Source: Telmatactis stephensoni
Lineage: Eukaryota > Cnidaria > Anthozoa > Actiniaria > Isophelliidae
Assembly (NCBI GenBank): GCA_029948255.1
Contig: JALIZF010001330.1
Span: forward strand, 179,635 to 243,634
Direction: 5' to 3'
Length of the DNA stretch: 64,000 nt
The position numbers were made by a program, and so were the translations under genes. This document shows, piece by piece, positions 40,791-51,261 of this stretch (within the stretch, counting starts at the first letter, position 1; the number at the start of each line of letters is the position of its first letter). Under the pieces are notes generated by a model. It did no database searches, was not told where the DNA came from, and saw only the letters and a list, made by a program, of their open reading frames with translations.

Positions 40791-42199
40791 AAGGGACTAT
40801 TAGAATTGGTGTCTTAAAGAAACAGTTAGACAACTACAAAGAAATTATAAATTTAAGAGTGTCTCCCATCATACCAGTTGTTACATATCAAGACAACATG
40901 CAGATAAAGCGAACATCACTTCGTCATCTTCGCTTGTCGAAACTACAGAAAGACAAACTCAAACAAGGAAAAATGTGGGACTTTACAGTCAGAGGATGGC
41001 GTCCTGCCAATATATCTGGTATACAGCACTTATTTGAAGATGAGGTGCCTGCTACCCAACCTCAGGAGGTAAAAGATGTTGATTATAAAGACACAAAGAT
41101 AGGTGAGTAATTATTGAAGGGACGAATGTTTAGTAACTTCACAGGCATTAGGGGTGATGTTTTTCACTTTTTTGTCAAGATTCTGAAAACAATTTTTGAG
41201 AAATAGCTCCTATTATTGACAAGTTTACTCATTGGTAACCGAGAGGACATAATTATGAAATTATAGATTGTTCAAAGCCTTGGCTGCACTGGATGAATCT
41301 ATGACTTTTATGTTCATCATAACACTGTCCACAACAGCCTTGACTCAATATAATGTAAAGTTCTTGATCTGTCACAAAATTGTGGTAAGGTCTATTCACT
41401 GCCTAATTGCAAAAGTAGAAGAAAAGTTCAGAATGAATCTCATCCAACAGCTGTGGCCAAAGAAGTCTTTGTTCCATGTCATTTCAATAATACCAGTGTG
41501 TGCTACATCTTATGTCTGCATACATAATGTTTTATTGCAGGGAATTATCTGATGTAAATCTCATTTTGATGATTGTGAAGTGGAATTGTTTCTCTTTAGT
41601 ATTTTTTTGTTTTATTTTCAGAATCCAATGAAGAGCATAAGAAAAAGTGCGAACTTTTCAAAAAGAGAAACTTGCTTTGCAAGCTTGATTTAAGTTTGAA
41701 CACAGTGCAAATGACCTCCTCACAGATTATGTCAACATCAAATGATACTCTCCAGAATCAAGAGTTTTGCAGTAATAAGAAACTATATGAGATAGATGTC
41801 TTGACACCTGATGAAGAATTCCCTGATATTGGAAAGGAAGAGACACCTATCTACCCCCTTCCCATTTCTTACGAAAATCAATGCTCCAATTTTGGTGTGG
41901 CAAGCAACTTAGACCTTTTTACAAGTGAATTTGGCTTTGACATTAAAAAAGATAAGAAATTGTTAACTCTAAAAAGATCTGGTAAAGATTTTAACTTGAA
42001 GCAAGCATATGACAGGTATGCATTTACCAAGGCCCTAGAACATCATAGACAACAACAAGCAGATTATGAACGGGTTTTGAGAGGAGAAGTTAATGCATCC
42101 ACCAGTGGAGGAAATGTTACTGAAGGAAATGAAAGTGAAGAAAATGTTCTATTCTCATCAGACAGTAGCAGTAGTGAAGATGAGAATCCTGATGACTGA
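40791..42199 (+). CDS. Unknown two-exon gene, acidic C-terminus (5' end cut by LINE)
   Basis: Exon A (about 40,791-41,102) reads IGVLKKQLDNYKEIINLRVS, IKRTSLRHLRLSKLQKDKLK and GWRPANISGIQHLFED, ending at a GTGAGT donor. Exon B starts at 41,623 after TTTTATTTTCAG and in matching phase reads SNEEHKKKCELFKKRNLLCK, then SFGFDIKKD-like FGFDIKKDKKLLTLKRSGKD and YDRYAFTKALEHHRQQQADY, and an acidic serine tail to 42,199. It lies 420 bp upstream of the ankyrin gene on the same strand. The LINE at 40,790 removes its start. No family is recognised; it may be the companion gene of the same element. Confidence 0.45.
41103..41622 (+). other. Probable intron of the unknown two-exon gene
   Basis: It starts GTGAGTAATT and ends TTTTTTGTTTTATTTTCAG; phases on the two sides agree (one base, then two). 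It is 520 bp and contains no supported feature. Confidence 0.55.
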
Positions 42200-42620
42200 A
42201 AACTTTTTCAACTTATGTTGTTTACAACAATTTAATTGTTAATTTCAAGTTCACATTTTTTTAAAAACTCCTGTAAACATTGTCTTGGAAGAATATTAAA
42301 CAACTGTTGACTACTGAAGCTTGTGGATAGAGATAATACTAAGCTTTGGATACGTGCAACATTTTCTGAAATATTATGTAGATAAACAAAACAATACAAA
42401 GGTCAGCATTTTATTATATCGTAATGGTTGGATTTTGTCAACATTTGAAAGTCAACAGAAGAAATTCAAGTTATTGAAAATAAAATAAACATATTTTAAT
42501 AAACTTTTCACTTGTTTTCACTGCAAAGTGACGTCAATATTTCTATTAATGTGTGCAGGCTACCTGTGTACTTGTCCCACGTGGAGAAGTGACAGATCAT
42601 TCAGGTGTAAAGATGTAAAC
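42200..42620. promoter_or_regulatory. Spacer and likely promoter of the ankyrin gene
   Basis: AT-rich, with polyadenylation words for the upstream gene (AATAAACATA near 42,482) and a TGACGTCA-like word TGACGTCAAT at 42,529. The ATG at 42,621 follows. Confidence 0.3.
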
Positions 42621-44327
42621 ATGGCGGAGATTTCGAGTTGGAGTTGGGATGTTTTAGTATCAAAAATTGGAGATTTGAAAGTGAATGAGGAGCTAGATCG
42701 TAGGACAAACGAAATTTTTGCTACACTTAGAGATATTACATCTGTCTGCTCTTCGATTGTGTCCCATACCGCGAGAGTTAAAGCCCTTAGAGATGTGTGG
42801 TTTCCGGCGCGGGATCAGTACAGAAGAACTGTGTTGCATCTTGCAGCATTAAATGGCAATACTCAACTAGTTTGTTCGCTCATCAAATCTGGTGCGTGTA
42901 TTAACATAAAAGATGGGATCAGACAAAGTCCGTTGACGCTTGCCTTGCACATGGAACACTTCAACACTGTGAAGTTACTTATCGAAATGGGCTCCAGCAC
43001 GCACAAGGATTTCTTTGAGGAAACAATTCCTCCCCTAGAAGTGGCTAGAATGAAGGGAAACGCATACATTCTTTCAATGATCACAGACAAAATAGCAGAA
43101 GAAAGCGCGATTTTTGAGGCAGTTTCAGCGCAATTTGCAAGTAGTGTCGTCACTACTGATAGAGAAGAATTACCCATGGCCTCAGATACTGGCAAGGTAA
43201 ACTATGCAAGGTATTTGAATGTCACGGTTGGTGACCAAAAAAACACTGTAACAGTGCAAACTTGTGCCAACCGATGTCCAGATATTTATGGCTGTCATAC
43301 ACCAGGTGGAGGAGACTTCCACAACAGAGGATATTTGAATGAAGGAATAGCATGCATTGCAGGTCCTGGTGGTTTTTGGCATGTGACAGAGCAAATTATG
43401 AAAAGACCTACTGTAAACCCCACTTCGTTTAAAAAAAAGTTCCAAGATAACAATTACAATAACAATGATGAAGCATTGCTTGACTATGATGATGGTATAT
43501 CCATTGCAATGTTGAAAACATTGCAAGAGTCTTCTCATTTCCCGACAAAGGATGAGCTTGAGTCCTGCTTTAATACTACAGGATCACATAATGACATTCT
43601 CCTTAAGAAACTAAAAGCATGGATCACCAATGGGAAAAAGGAAAATGAAATGTTTTCATATCACAGTGATATTGTGAATGAACTCATGCCCATGACTAGA
43701 TGGTACAAAGAATCAATTCGTTATGGTAATGGTCTTGCAATTGAGGGTGTCTGGATGCTTTGTCCAGCATTATATTCACAAGTTGGTAAAACAAACTACA
43801 GGGATGAAGCCTTTACACAAATAGTAAATTCCATTGCCAAATGGCCACTTGCTTACAAAATGATGTATAGACAAAACAGGACAGTGAACATAAGTTGGAA
43901 ACAAGGCAGACAGCTAGCAGGAGATGAATGGGTGGAAGACTATCTAGTAAGAACTGTCAAACAATTTGTTTCTGCACAGACTTCCTTTTCCATGGTAGAA
44001 CTAATGTCGTGCAGTTCAAATCTCCTTGAGATGAATCGTTCCATATACAAAAGCAGGGAAGCTTTTAATGTACACTCAACAAAAAGTCACAAAAAGCCAA
44101 GCTCTTTGTATGACCAACTGAAATGTGCACAGTTTGCTCTAAGAGAGAAATGGTTCCAGGAAAACAAACCCAAATTGGTGAAAAAGTATCCTTGGGGTGA
44201 GACAAAAGTCAAACCAGATCAATCAGTTCAAGCAAGATACATAGATGCTTTGCAAAAGGGGCATTTAAAAGCTGAGAAAGAATTTACTAGCTTTTTACAC
44301 AGAAAATTTCCAAATAACATGATTTAG
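42621..44327 (+). CDS. Ankyrin-repeat protein with DUF6589-like C-terminal region
   Basis: ATG 42,621 (AAACATGGCG context) is preferred to an upstream in-frame ATG at 42,528. The 568-residue frame is intact. Residues 70-170 hold about three ankyrin repeats (RRTVLHLAALNGNTQLVCSL, then SPLTLALHMEHFNTVKLLIE, then PPLEVARMKGNAYILSMI). A cysteine and glycine-rich motif, CPDIYGCHTPGGGDFHNRGY, follows near residue 240. The C-terminus (GVWMLCPALYSQVGKTNYRD, then GRQLAGDEWVEDYLVRTVKQ) resembles the end of DUF6589-type element proteins. I cannot name an activity. It is probably a mobile-element gene; a domesticated host gene is possible because it is intact while its neighbours are not. Confidence 0.5.
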   Translation: MAEISSWSWDVLVSKIGDLKVNEELDRRTNEIFATLRDITSVCSSIVSHTARVKALRDVWFPARDQYRRTVLHLAALNGNTQLVCSLIKSGACINIKDGIRQSPLTLALHMEHFNTVKLLIEMGSSTHKDFFEETIPPLEVARMKGNAYILSMITDKIAEESAIFEAVSAQFASSVVTTDREELPMASDTGKVNYARYLNVTVGDQKNTVTVQTCANRCPDIYGCHTPGGGDFHNRGYLNEGIACIAGPGGFWHVTEQIMKRPTVNPTSFKKKFQDNNYNNNDEALLDYDDGISIAMLKTLQESSHFPTKDELESCFNTTGSHNDILLKKLKAWITNGKKENEMFSYHSDIVNELMPMTRWYKESIRYGNGLAIEGVWMLCPALYSQVGKTNYRDEAFTQIVNSIAKWPLAYKMMYRQNRTVNISWKQGRQLAGDEWVEDYLVRTVKQFVSAQTSFSMVELMSCSSNLLEMNRSIYKSREAFNVHSTKSHKKPSSLYDQLKCAQFALREKWFQENKPKLVKKYPWGETKVKPDQSVQARYIDALQKGHLKAEKEFTSFLHRKFPNNMI

Positions 44328-45100
44328 CATTTTTTTCTGCTTTGAAAATCACTTATTAGAGAACACAGTGAAAAAATGTTGAAATTTTGACACTACTACT
44401 ACTTTGAAGAGTGAAAATTAAGTCTATTCTACTAAGAGTTTGCATGATTGATACAACAGATTGAAGTCCAAGCAGGGGTGAATGAATCAATCTAATGCAT
44501 TTACTGTAGTTCATCCACACCAGCTACACTATTTGTGCCACTAGTCATGCAAATTCAGAAAAGGTCTATTTGTTTAGATTGAAATAAATTCAACAACTCA
44601 GTAATTCCTTAAGTCTAAATCTATGAGTTCCAGTTTTTCTTTAGTCTATGTGTTTATAAATCTTCTTGTGGTTGAGTAACAGATACATTGGCAGCACCAA
44701 CCTCTGAATGAAAACTCCTACATATTACCTTGTTTGAGTTTTGACAAATTTTGCAGATGACAAAGACAGTGATGTTTGCTGTTTATATTTGAATCAATGA
44801 ATATAATTTATGATAACATCCCCTCTAATAATGGAAAGATTACATTATTTCACCTTTTATAAGCTAAATAATTTTATAATGTGTAACCTAGGGGAAAAGT
44901 TTAGTGTTAGTTCACTTTGCTTTAGATGGCCTATTTATAAAAATATCAAAATATAAAAAAATACAATACAATATCTTGCTTTCATTTTTGTCCCTATTGT
45001 TAACTAATAGTGATAGTGACTTTCGTCTGCCCATGAAAGAGTTGGCATACTACAGTTAGTAGTTGACTCTAGTCATCAGCAACTACTACAAATTACTACT
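44328..45100. other. Non-coding spacer to the giant element
   Basis: No frame of interest. A small palindrome (TAGTAGTTG...CAACTACTA, 45,058-45,088) lies just outside the giant element. Confidence 0.4.
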
Positions 45101-45800
45101 GGTTTAGTTGGAAAAATAAATATGACTGCCATGCCCACAAACGTTTGTGACTCCACCCACAAACATGAACAAATGATTGTTATAATATCCACATAATTTC
45201 AAGATGGATGATATTAGCAATACAGGAAGAATATACATGAAAGGAAAATATAGTGGAATTGATTTTAAAAGAAATATTACCAATTATACATTGTAGTGGG
45301 GCAATATGGTGGGATGATTGTGCACTTTTGGTTAAAAGCACCAAACTTGGCACAGTTACAATACTCACTGAGCTAATCATTTTGAAGACCGGGCCCACCC
45401 GAAAATCGATCAGGGGGGTCACTTTTTTACCCTTGGGGGGAGGGGTGGGTAGTTTTCTATGTAAAAAAATAAAACAATTGTGCACTTTGAGTTAAAGGTG
45501 CCAAACTTAGCACAGATATAGTACTCAATAAGCTAATCATTTTGAAGACCGAGCCCACCCGAAAATAGACCAGGGGGTCACTTTTTTACCCTGGGGGGGG
45601 GGTGGGTGGTTAGTTTTCTTTGTAAAAAATTAAAACAATTGTGCACTTTGAGTTAAAGGTGCCAAACTTGGCACAGATATAGTACTCACTGAGCTAATCA
45701 TTTTGAAGACCTGGCCCACCCGAAAATCGATCAGGTGGGGTCACAGTTTGACCCTCCTTGGGAGAGGGGTGGGTAGCTTTCTCTGTAAAAAAAAATTATA
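45101..45800 (+). repeat. Left terminal inverted repeat with three 163-bp units
   Basis: Units start near 45,320, 45,479 and 45,641. Each reads TGTGCACTTTGAGTTAAAGG, GTGCCAAACTTGGCACAG, then GAAGACCGGGCCCACCCG and a GGGGGAGGGGTGGGTAGTTT run. The outer 220 bp hold the terminus with ACTGCCATGCCCACAAACGT. The right terminus (56,272-56,924) has three units in inverted orientation. Confidence 0.9.
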
Positions 45801-45811
45801 TAAAAATTAGG

Positions 45812-46861
45812 TACTACCTAATAGCGGAGCTCCCATTAAATATAATAATAATTTTAAATACTTTGTTTTATTTTGACGTTTTTGATTCAAATGAATTGGG
45901 CTTCCTGTGGTAATAGGCAAACAAAGATTGCATTTTGTTGTAAAAGTTGAAATAAAGACTATAGATCAAGCTTTATTTCTTGCCCTTCAGTCTCCTGAGA
46001 ATTATAAGGCTTTCAACTCAGTGACCATAGTGATATTTATTCAGATTCAGTCAGATTTTATAATTGACTTAGTAGTAGTGGTTCATAATTCTCAGAAATC
46101 GAATGCAAAAATCCCTCAAACTGATTTCATTCACATAAATACTGAACCTAATTCAACATCCTTCAATTAAACAATTAGACATTGCAGAAAATTATATTTA
46201 GATTTTTCTGTCTTGACAGTATTGTGGCATCTTGTTTTTTTGTATTATGTAGAGTAGAATGACACTGATAAATAGTTGTCTTTACACGAAACAAGAATTC
46301 TCTCTTCCAGGTTACACTAATCATGACTTTAGATGAAATTGTAAAACAACTCAAAACAACTACTACCTAAAAGCAAAGCTCCAATTTCAATTTTAATTTT
46401 TTTATGTTCTTGATTCAAATGAATTGGGCTTCCTGTGGTAATTGACAAAGTTGAAATGAAGATTATTTAAAAAGCATTTTTAAAATAAGTTTTGGTTTTG
46501 GTTTGTATATTGTATGGGCTTGTATGCTCAGTGACCTTTGTTACAGTAAATTTTAATATTCAGATTCACTGTAAGATTTCATAATTGACTTTGTAGTGGT
46601 TCATAATTTTCAGAAATAGAAAGCAAAATCTCCAAAACATTTTTTTAAATTGATACAAGTAATTAAACCTTTTCAACATCCTGAATATTACAGAACAACA
46701 TATATTGATTTGTCTGTCTTCACTATATTTGTGACATCTTGTTTTTTGTGGTTGTTGTTGTTGTTTTGTTTTGTTATTTAATGTAGAATAGAATGACACA
46801 CTAGCTAGCTAGGTGAATACTTGTCTCCCACTTATCTCTTCCAGATTACACTGATAATACA
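45812..46861 (+). repeat. Tandem duplication of a 549-bp leader segment
   Basis: Copy one begins TACTACCTAATAGCGGAGCT at 45,812, copy two TACTACCTAAAAGCAAAGCT at 46,361. Both contain AATTGGGCTTCCTGTGGTAA (45,893 and 46,426 approximately), a TTGACTT-GTAGTGGTTCATA region and CTCTTCCAG-TTACACTGAT at the end. Divergence is visible, so the duplication is old. Confidence 0.8.
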
Positions 46862-48358
46862 ATTTAAAGTGATTATAAAAACAGCTAATTGAAATAACAA
46901 GAAAACAAGGAATTAAGCATTTTCAGTCTGTATTTAAGGCTTCACAGGGCTCACTGAGCAACTTCATGAATAAAGGTAAAACAACTCTAGTTTGCATGGC
47001 AAAATTCCTTCTTTTTTTCCTGTCAATTGTTTCATTAAATTCCAGACCAAAACTTGAGCTGTATTTACACATTAGTGGGGTTGAAATAAGTTCAAAATCA
47101 ATTTTTTTTTACTAATTTTATTATTATTAGAACTAGTGCAAAAAGTTCACCGTAAAACAAAATGTCGTTGTACATTTCATGTAAGGCTTGATCGAGTGTT
47201 TGTTTAAACTTGGCCACAGTACTGTTCAACGTGCATAAAAGTTTTTTTTAAAGTCATCAATCCCAAAGAAAAGATAAAAGATCAAATATAGGTACAAGAG
47301 ACTTTTTGACATCATTTTCTGGCCAGGGTCTTTACCTTGAAGTGCTTTCCTTGTTGTCTTTTCGAAGCATACTGGTCCTTGTTTCACGCTCAATGCAGAC
47401 GATTCTTGATTTATTTCCAACTTTGGCTAGATTTTTAAGCAGCTTTACTGAAGGCATCTTCACGAAATGAACAATACACGATCCTCAATGACTCATTCAT
47501 TATGAGGATTTTTTTTAAGCTACGAATCCAACTAAAAAGTCGTTCAACTTTGAAAATATCCTCTGTGTCTTTCGTCTTTCGAGCAGTTTTTGAAACGACA
47601 CCGGGCCCGAAAAAAATTCGAACGTACGTTTTTTTCGCTTTAACCTGTCAAGATTGGCACAGATTAATGTTCATGAAAATCGCTAAATTTTTACGAGGTT
47701 TCGAGAATACTATTTTTAAGCTTTGCAAGTTAAAACTGCAAGGAAACTTGTAAATTTTCAGTTTTCAAAGTGTCAGCGCGCGTCAAGTTGGCGCCAAAAA
47801 GCAATCAGCCAATCAGCATTGCGATGTACACGGACGTACGTACGGACGTATGTATGTATGTATGTACGGACGTACGGAAGTGACGTATACTCAAACCATG
47901 AAAAATCAACTCGATGGATTACCATTTTTTCTTAGGTATGGTGCTCCGCTCGCGCGGGCCTTTGGCCCGCGCGGGAGCTCCGCTATGAACCCTGCCAAAA
48001 TCGTGCTGTTTTACTTTGATTTTCAGAATTTTGCGCAAAGAATTCTAAAGACAATCTAAAGCTTATTATATATTCCAGAATGGTTCTTTTTAGGCATTAA
48101 GCTGGTGACAAGAGTGGACATTGCATTTAGCTGTATACTTCTTAGAGTGTCATGATTAAAACCTTTATTAAATTATGACCTTTTAGTATCAATTATATAA
48201 TAAAGTTTTTAGTTGTGATTTATTTAACAAAGAAATATCTTTAGTAATTTTTCTCGGTTTTGGAGTACCCATAACTGACTTTTTTCGGGAACCCTGTTTA
48301 TGTCAAACACGAGCAGATGGCCTGGAGAACAAAAGCCTGGCTACTAAGGATAATCAAA
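46862..48358 (+). promoter_or_regulatory. Leader and likely promoter region of the giant element gene
   Basis: Contains a TACGGACGTA/ATGT-type run (47,829-47,877), a strong GC hairpin (47,951-47,973) flanked by AGCTCCGC words, and AT-rich DNA. The gene start lies downstream. The GC-rich island in AT-rich surroundings suggests a promoter, but this is inference. Small minus-strand frames near 47.3 kb have no support. Confidence 0.35.
47951..47973. repeat. GC-rich hairpin
   Basis: CGCGCGGGCC, TTT, GGCCCGCGCG: a perfect 10-bp stem with a 3-base loop. It is flanked by CTCCGCT and GGAGCTCCGCT, related to the TAGCGGAGCTCC word at 45,823. Confidence 0.85.
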
Positions 48359-48690
48359 ATGGCGGATGATAGGTATTTCAAACTTCCAATTTTGCCAAAA
48401 TTACAAGGTATCACTTAGGTAAGGTAAGAGCTTAATGTACTTTATATGCATGTTGTTCTAAATGCGAGAATAATTTATACTTTTTATGAAATAATTTAGC
48501 AAAATATATTCGATTTGTTTGATAACTTACAGAGATTGTAGAGAGTAACTTAAACTAAATCTCCACTTCATGGCAAATTCAGTTTTAAAATGTAACTATA
48601 TTTTGTATTTTAGCCCTCTAGAGTACAGTACACATCACTGATATAGATTTTTCTTGCCTTAATTTATTATGATCATTTGTTTTGGTTTAG
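48359..48690 (+). other. Possible first exon and intron of the giant element gene
   Basis: ATG 48,359 opens MADDRYFKLPILPKLQ and ends at a GTATCA donor (48,408). Joined to an acceptor at 48,690 (TTTGGTTTAG) the phase fits and leads straight into MADDSEATYV. The repeated MADD start suggests alternative starts. Support is only splice logic. Confidence 0.35.
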
Positions 48691-48692
48691 CA

Positions 48693-51261
48693 ATGGCTGA
48701 TGATTCCGAGGCAACTTATGTAGCTTATGTAGATTGGAAGAACTGTGTACTGTGCCAAAAAGGTACTCCAGAGAAACTTCGCTGCCCTTTCGATGCTCAC
48801 GGAGATGAAGCTGAAACTTGGTATTTAAATCTGTGCTCTAACATTGAACAATTCAATGAACTGGGTTGCATGCCAATGCATATCGATCTCGTTACAAAAA
48901 TAAGCAACAGTGAAGATCTAGCAAAACTTTTCATAAAAAATAATGCAAAATGGCACAAATCTTGTAGAGATCAATTCAGTAACTTGAAATTAGACCGAGT
49001 TAAAAAACGAAAAGAATATCAGGGAGATGGTAGCAACAAAAGAGAAAACAAAATAAAAAGACGTTGTTTAAGTTCAAACACTACAACAGACTGCTTGTTT
49101 TGTGACGGAACCACAGGCGACCTTCACAATGCCTCAACATTTAATATCGACAAAAATGTACGAGAGAGCGCTAAAATTCTCAATGACAGTTCATTGTTAG
49201 CAAAGCTCAGTGCCGGTGATATGGTTGCTATTGAAGCTAGGTATCATACAGCATGTTTAGCCAAACTGTATAAGAAGGCCTCTAATGCCAAAGCTCAAGA
49301 TACTGAATCAGAGGAACTGAGTAATTCTCTATGCCATGGTATTGCATTGGCTGAATTGATTGCATTCATGGAGGAAAGTCAAAGTGACTCGAGTGATGCT
49401 CTTGTTTTTAAACTTTCTGAACTTTCTAAGTTGTACACTGAAAAACTAGAGCAGATGGGACTAGATGTGTCACAGCGTGTACACAGCACGAGGCTCAAGG
49501 AGCGCATTCTAGAACAATGCCCTGATATAGAAGCTCACAAAGATGGTAGAGAGGTTGTGTTGGCATTTTCCAAGCATGTAGGAGCCGTATTGAGGAAAGC
49601 CAGTGAATCACATTTATATGATGACAATGCTATGATACTATCAAAGGCTGCTAAACTAATCCGTCGAGAACTTTTTGGTATGGAAAATAGTAAGTTTAAT
49701 GGTAGCTTTCCCTACAATTGTCAGGAGACATCAGTTCCACAATCACTACAATTTTTGATTGCAATGATTATGAATGGTACGGGAGTTAATGCAGAATCAA
49801 GAAATGGCACAGCTGCTCTCAGTATATCGCAGTTGATTAAGTACAATTGCACTATCCGACGTCGGAAAGACTCAGCAGAAGGGACATTTCATGCTAAGAA
49901 TCGTGAAACACCTCTACCTATATATATTGGTTTGATGCTACATGCGGAAACTAGAAAGAAAGGACTTGTTGACAAACTAAGCGATCTAGGTTTGTCAATA
50001 CCATACAACAGAGTTTTGGAAATTTCCACTGATATGGGAAACATGGCTGTAGCACAATTTGAAGCTGAGAAGATAGTTTGCCCTTCGTATCTCAAAAAGA
50101 AGCTTTTTACAACTGGTGCAGTGGACAATATTGACCACAACCCTAGTTCTACAACAGCAATAGGGTCACTACATGGCACTGGGATTTCCTTGTTCCAGCA
50201 CTTTACTCCTGATAGCCATGGAGAAGAAAGACCACGCAACATTCCAATTTTAAATGAAGGCACAAGAAGTGCATGCATAAAACCTCTACCTAGTGAATAT
50301 GCCGATGTACCCCTTGTGGATCCTTGGAAAAATGAACCATCTTTTCCACAGACTGGATTTAGCTCTAGTGATTATAAGGACTTGAATGTTGACACATCAG
50401 CTGAGTATAAATGGCTTGATCATGTTAAAAATGCTGTTGAAGTCAATGATCCTCAAAGTGCTCAAGATATGCAGATGTCATGGGCAGCATTCCACTCGAA
50501 CCAAATTCAAGAAACAAGACAAGGACCTTCCGATATCTCATGCTTGATGCCTCTCTTTAAAGAGGAAGCCAAATCAGTCGCAATGATACTACATGCTATG
50601 AATGTGATAAACCGCACTGTCCAGTTTCTCAACTTTGGCCAAATACCAGTAATCACAGCCGACCAGCCTTTGTATGCAATTGCCAAAAAGATACAGTGGT
50701 ACTGGCCTGACATGTATGGTGAGAAGAAATATGTGGTCATGCTAGGGGGACTACATATTGAAATGGTAGTACTAAAGACTCTAGGAGACTGGCTTGAAGG
50801 TAGTGGATGGACGAATATTATAATCCAAGCAAATATTGCATCAGCTGGCACAGCCGACTCCTTTTTAAAGGCAACTCATGTATCCCGTACTAGACATGTC
50901 CACCAGGTTACAGCTTGTGGTCTTTACATTTTGATGCATAAAGCCTATGACCGCTATGTACAAGCTTTGCCGGATGAAAACCGGAAACTTGAATTCAAGG
51001 AGTGGCAAGAAAACAAGTCAGCGTCCTGTCCACATTTCAAGTACTGGGACTTAACACTTAAACTTCAGCTTTTGCTGCTATCATTTGTCAAGTCACTTCG
51101 CGAAGGAAATTTTGATGCCTACCGAAAGTCCATTCGGCAGTTGCTTCCTTGGCTTTTTGCTCTAGATCATGTTAATTATTCAAGGTGGCTGACAGTCCAT
51201 CTGCATGACATGACGCAATTGGCCAGTACATGTCCAGCAGTAGAAAAGATGTTTCAAGGTG
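48693..51261 (+). CDS. Giant element protein, N-terminal two-thirds (zinc-binding regions)
   Basis: ATG 48,693 (MADDSEATYVAYVDWKNCVL) is chosen because the acceptor at 48,690 just precedes it; an ATG at 48,669 is in frame upstream. Cysteine and histidine motifs occur in order: CVLCQKGTPEKLRCPF, KWHKSCRDQF, CLFCDGTTGD and RYHTACLAKLY, looking like two zinc-binding modules. A helical region follows, then LPIYIGLMLHAETRKKGLVD, PVITADQPLYAIAKKIQWYW and YVVMLGGLHIEMVVLKTLGD. It is open for 856 codons to the insertion at 51,262, after MFQG. The reading frame resumes at 54,258 in phase. I know of many related multi-copy cnidarian proteins but no assigned function. Confidence 0.7.

Noticed and set aside
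41268..41552. 94-codon frame inside the probable intron
   Set aside because: It ends at splice-like sequence by chance, has no motif, and the flanking exons join in phase without it.
42528..42620. Upstream start of the ankyrin gene at 42,528
   Set aside because: The extension MTSIFLLMCAGYLC looks like a signal peptide by chance; the downstream ATG has better context and begins the conserved-looking part.
45180..45485. Frames on both strands in the terminal arrays (also 56,352-56,871)
   Set aside because: Both ends give the same peptides because they are copies of the 163-bp repeat; no start or codon bias supports them.
47829..47877. Possible origin or integration site in the ACGT run
   Set aside because: It is a simple TACGGACG/ATGT repeat without supporting context; kept only as part of the leader region.
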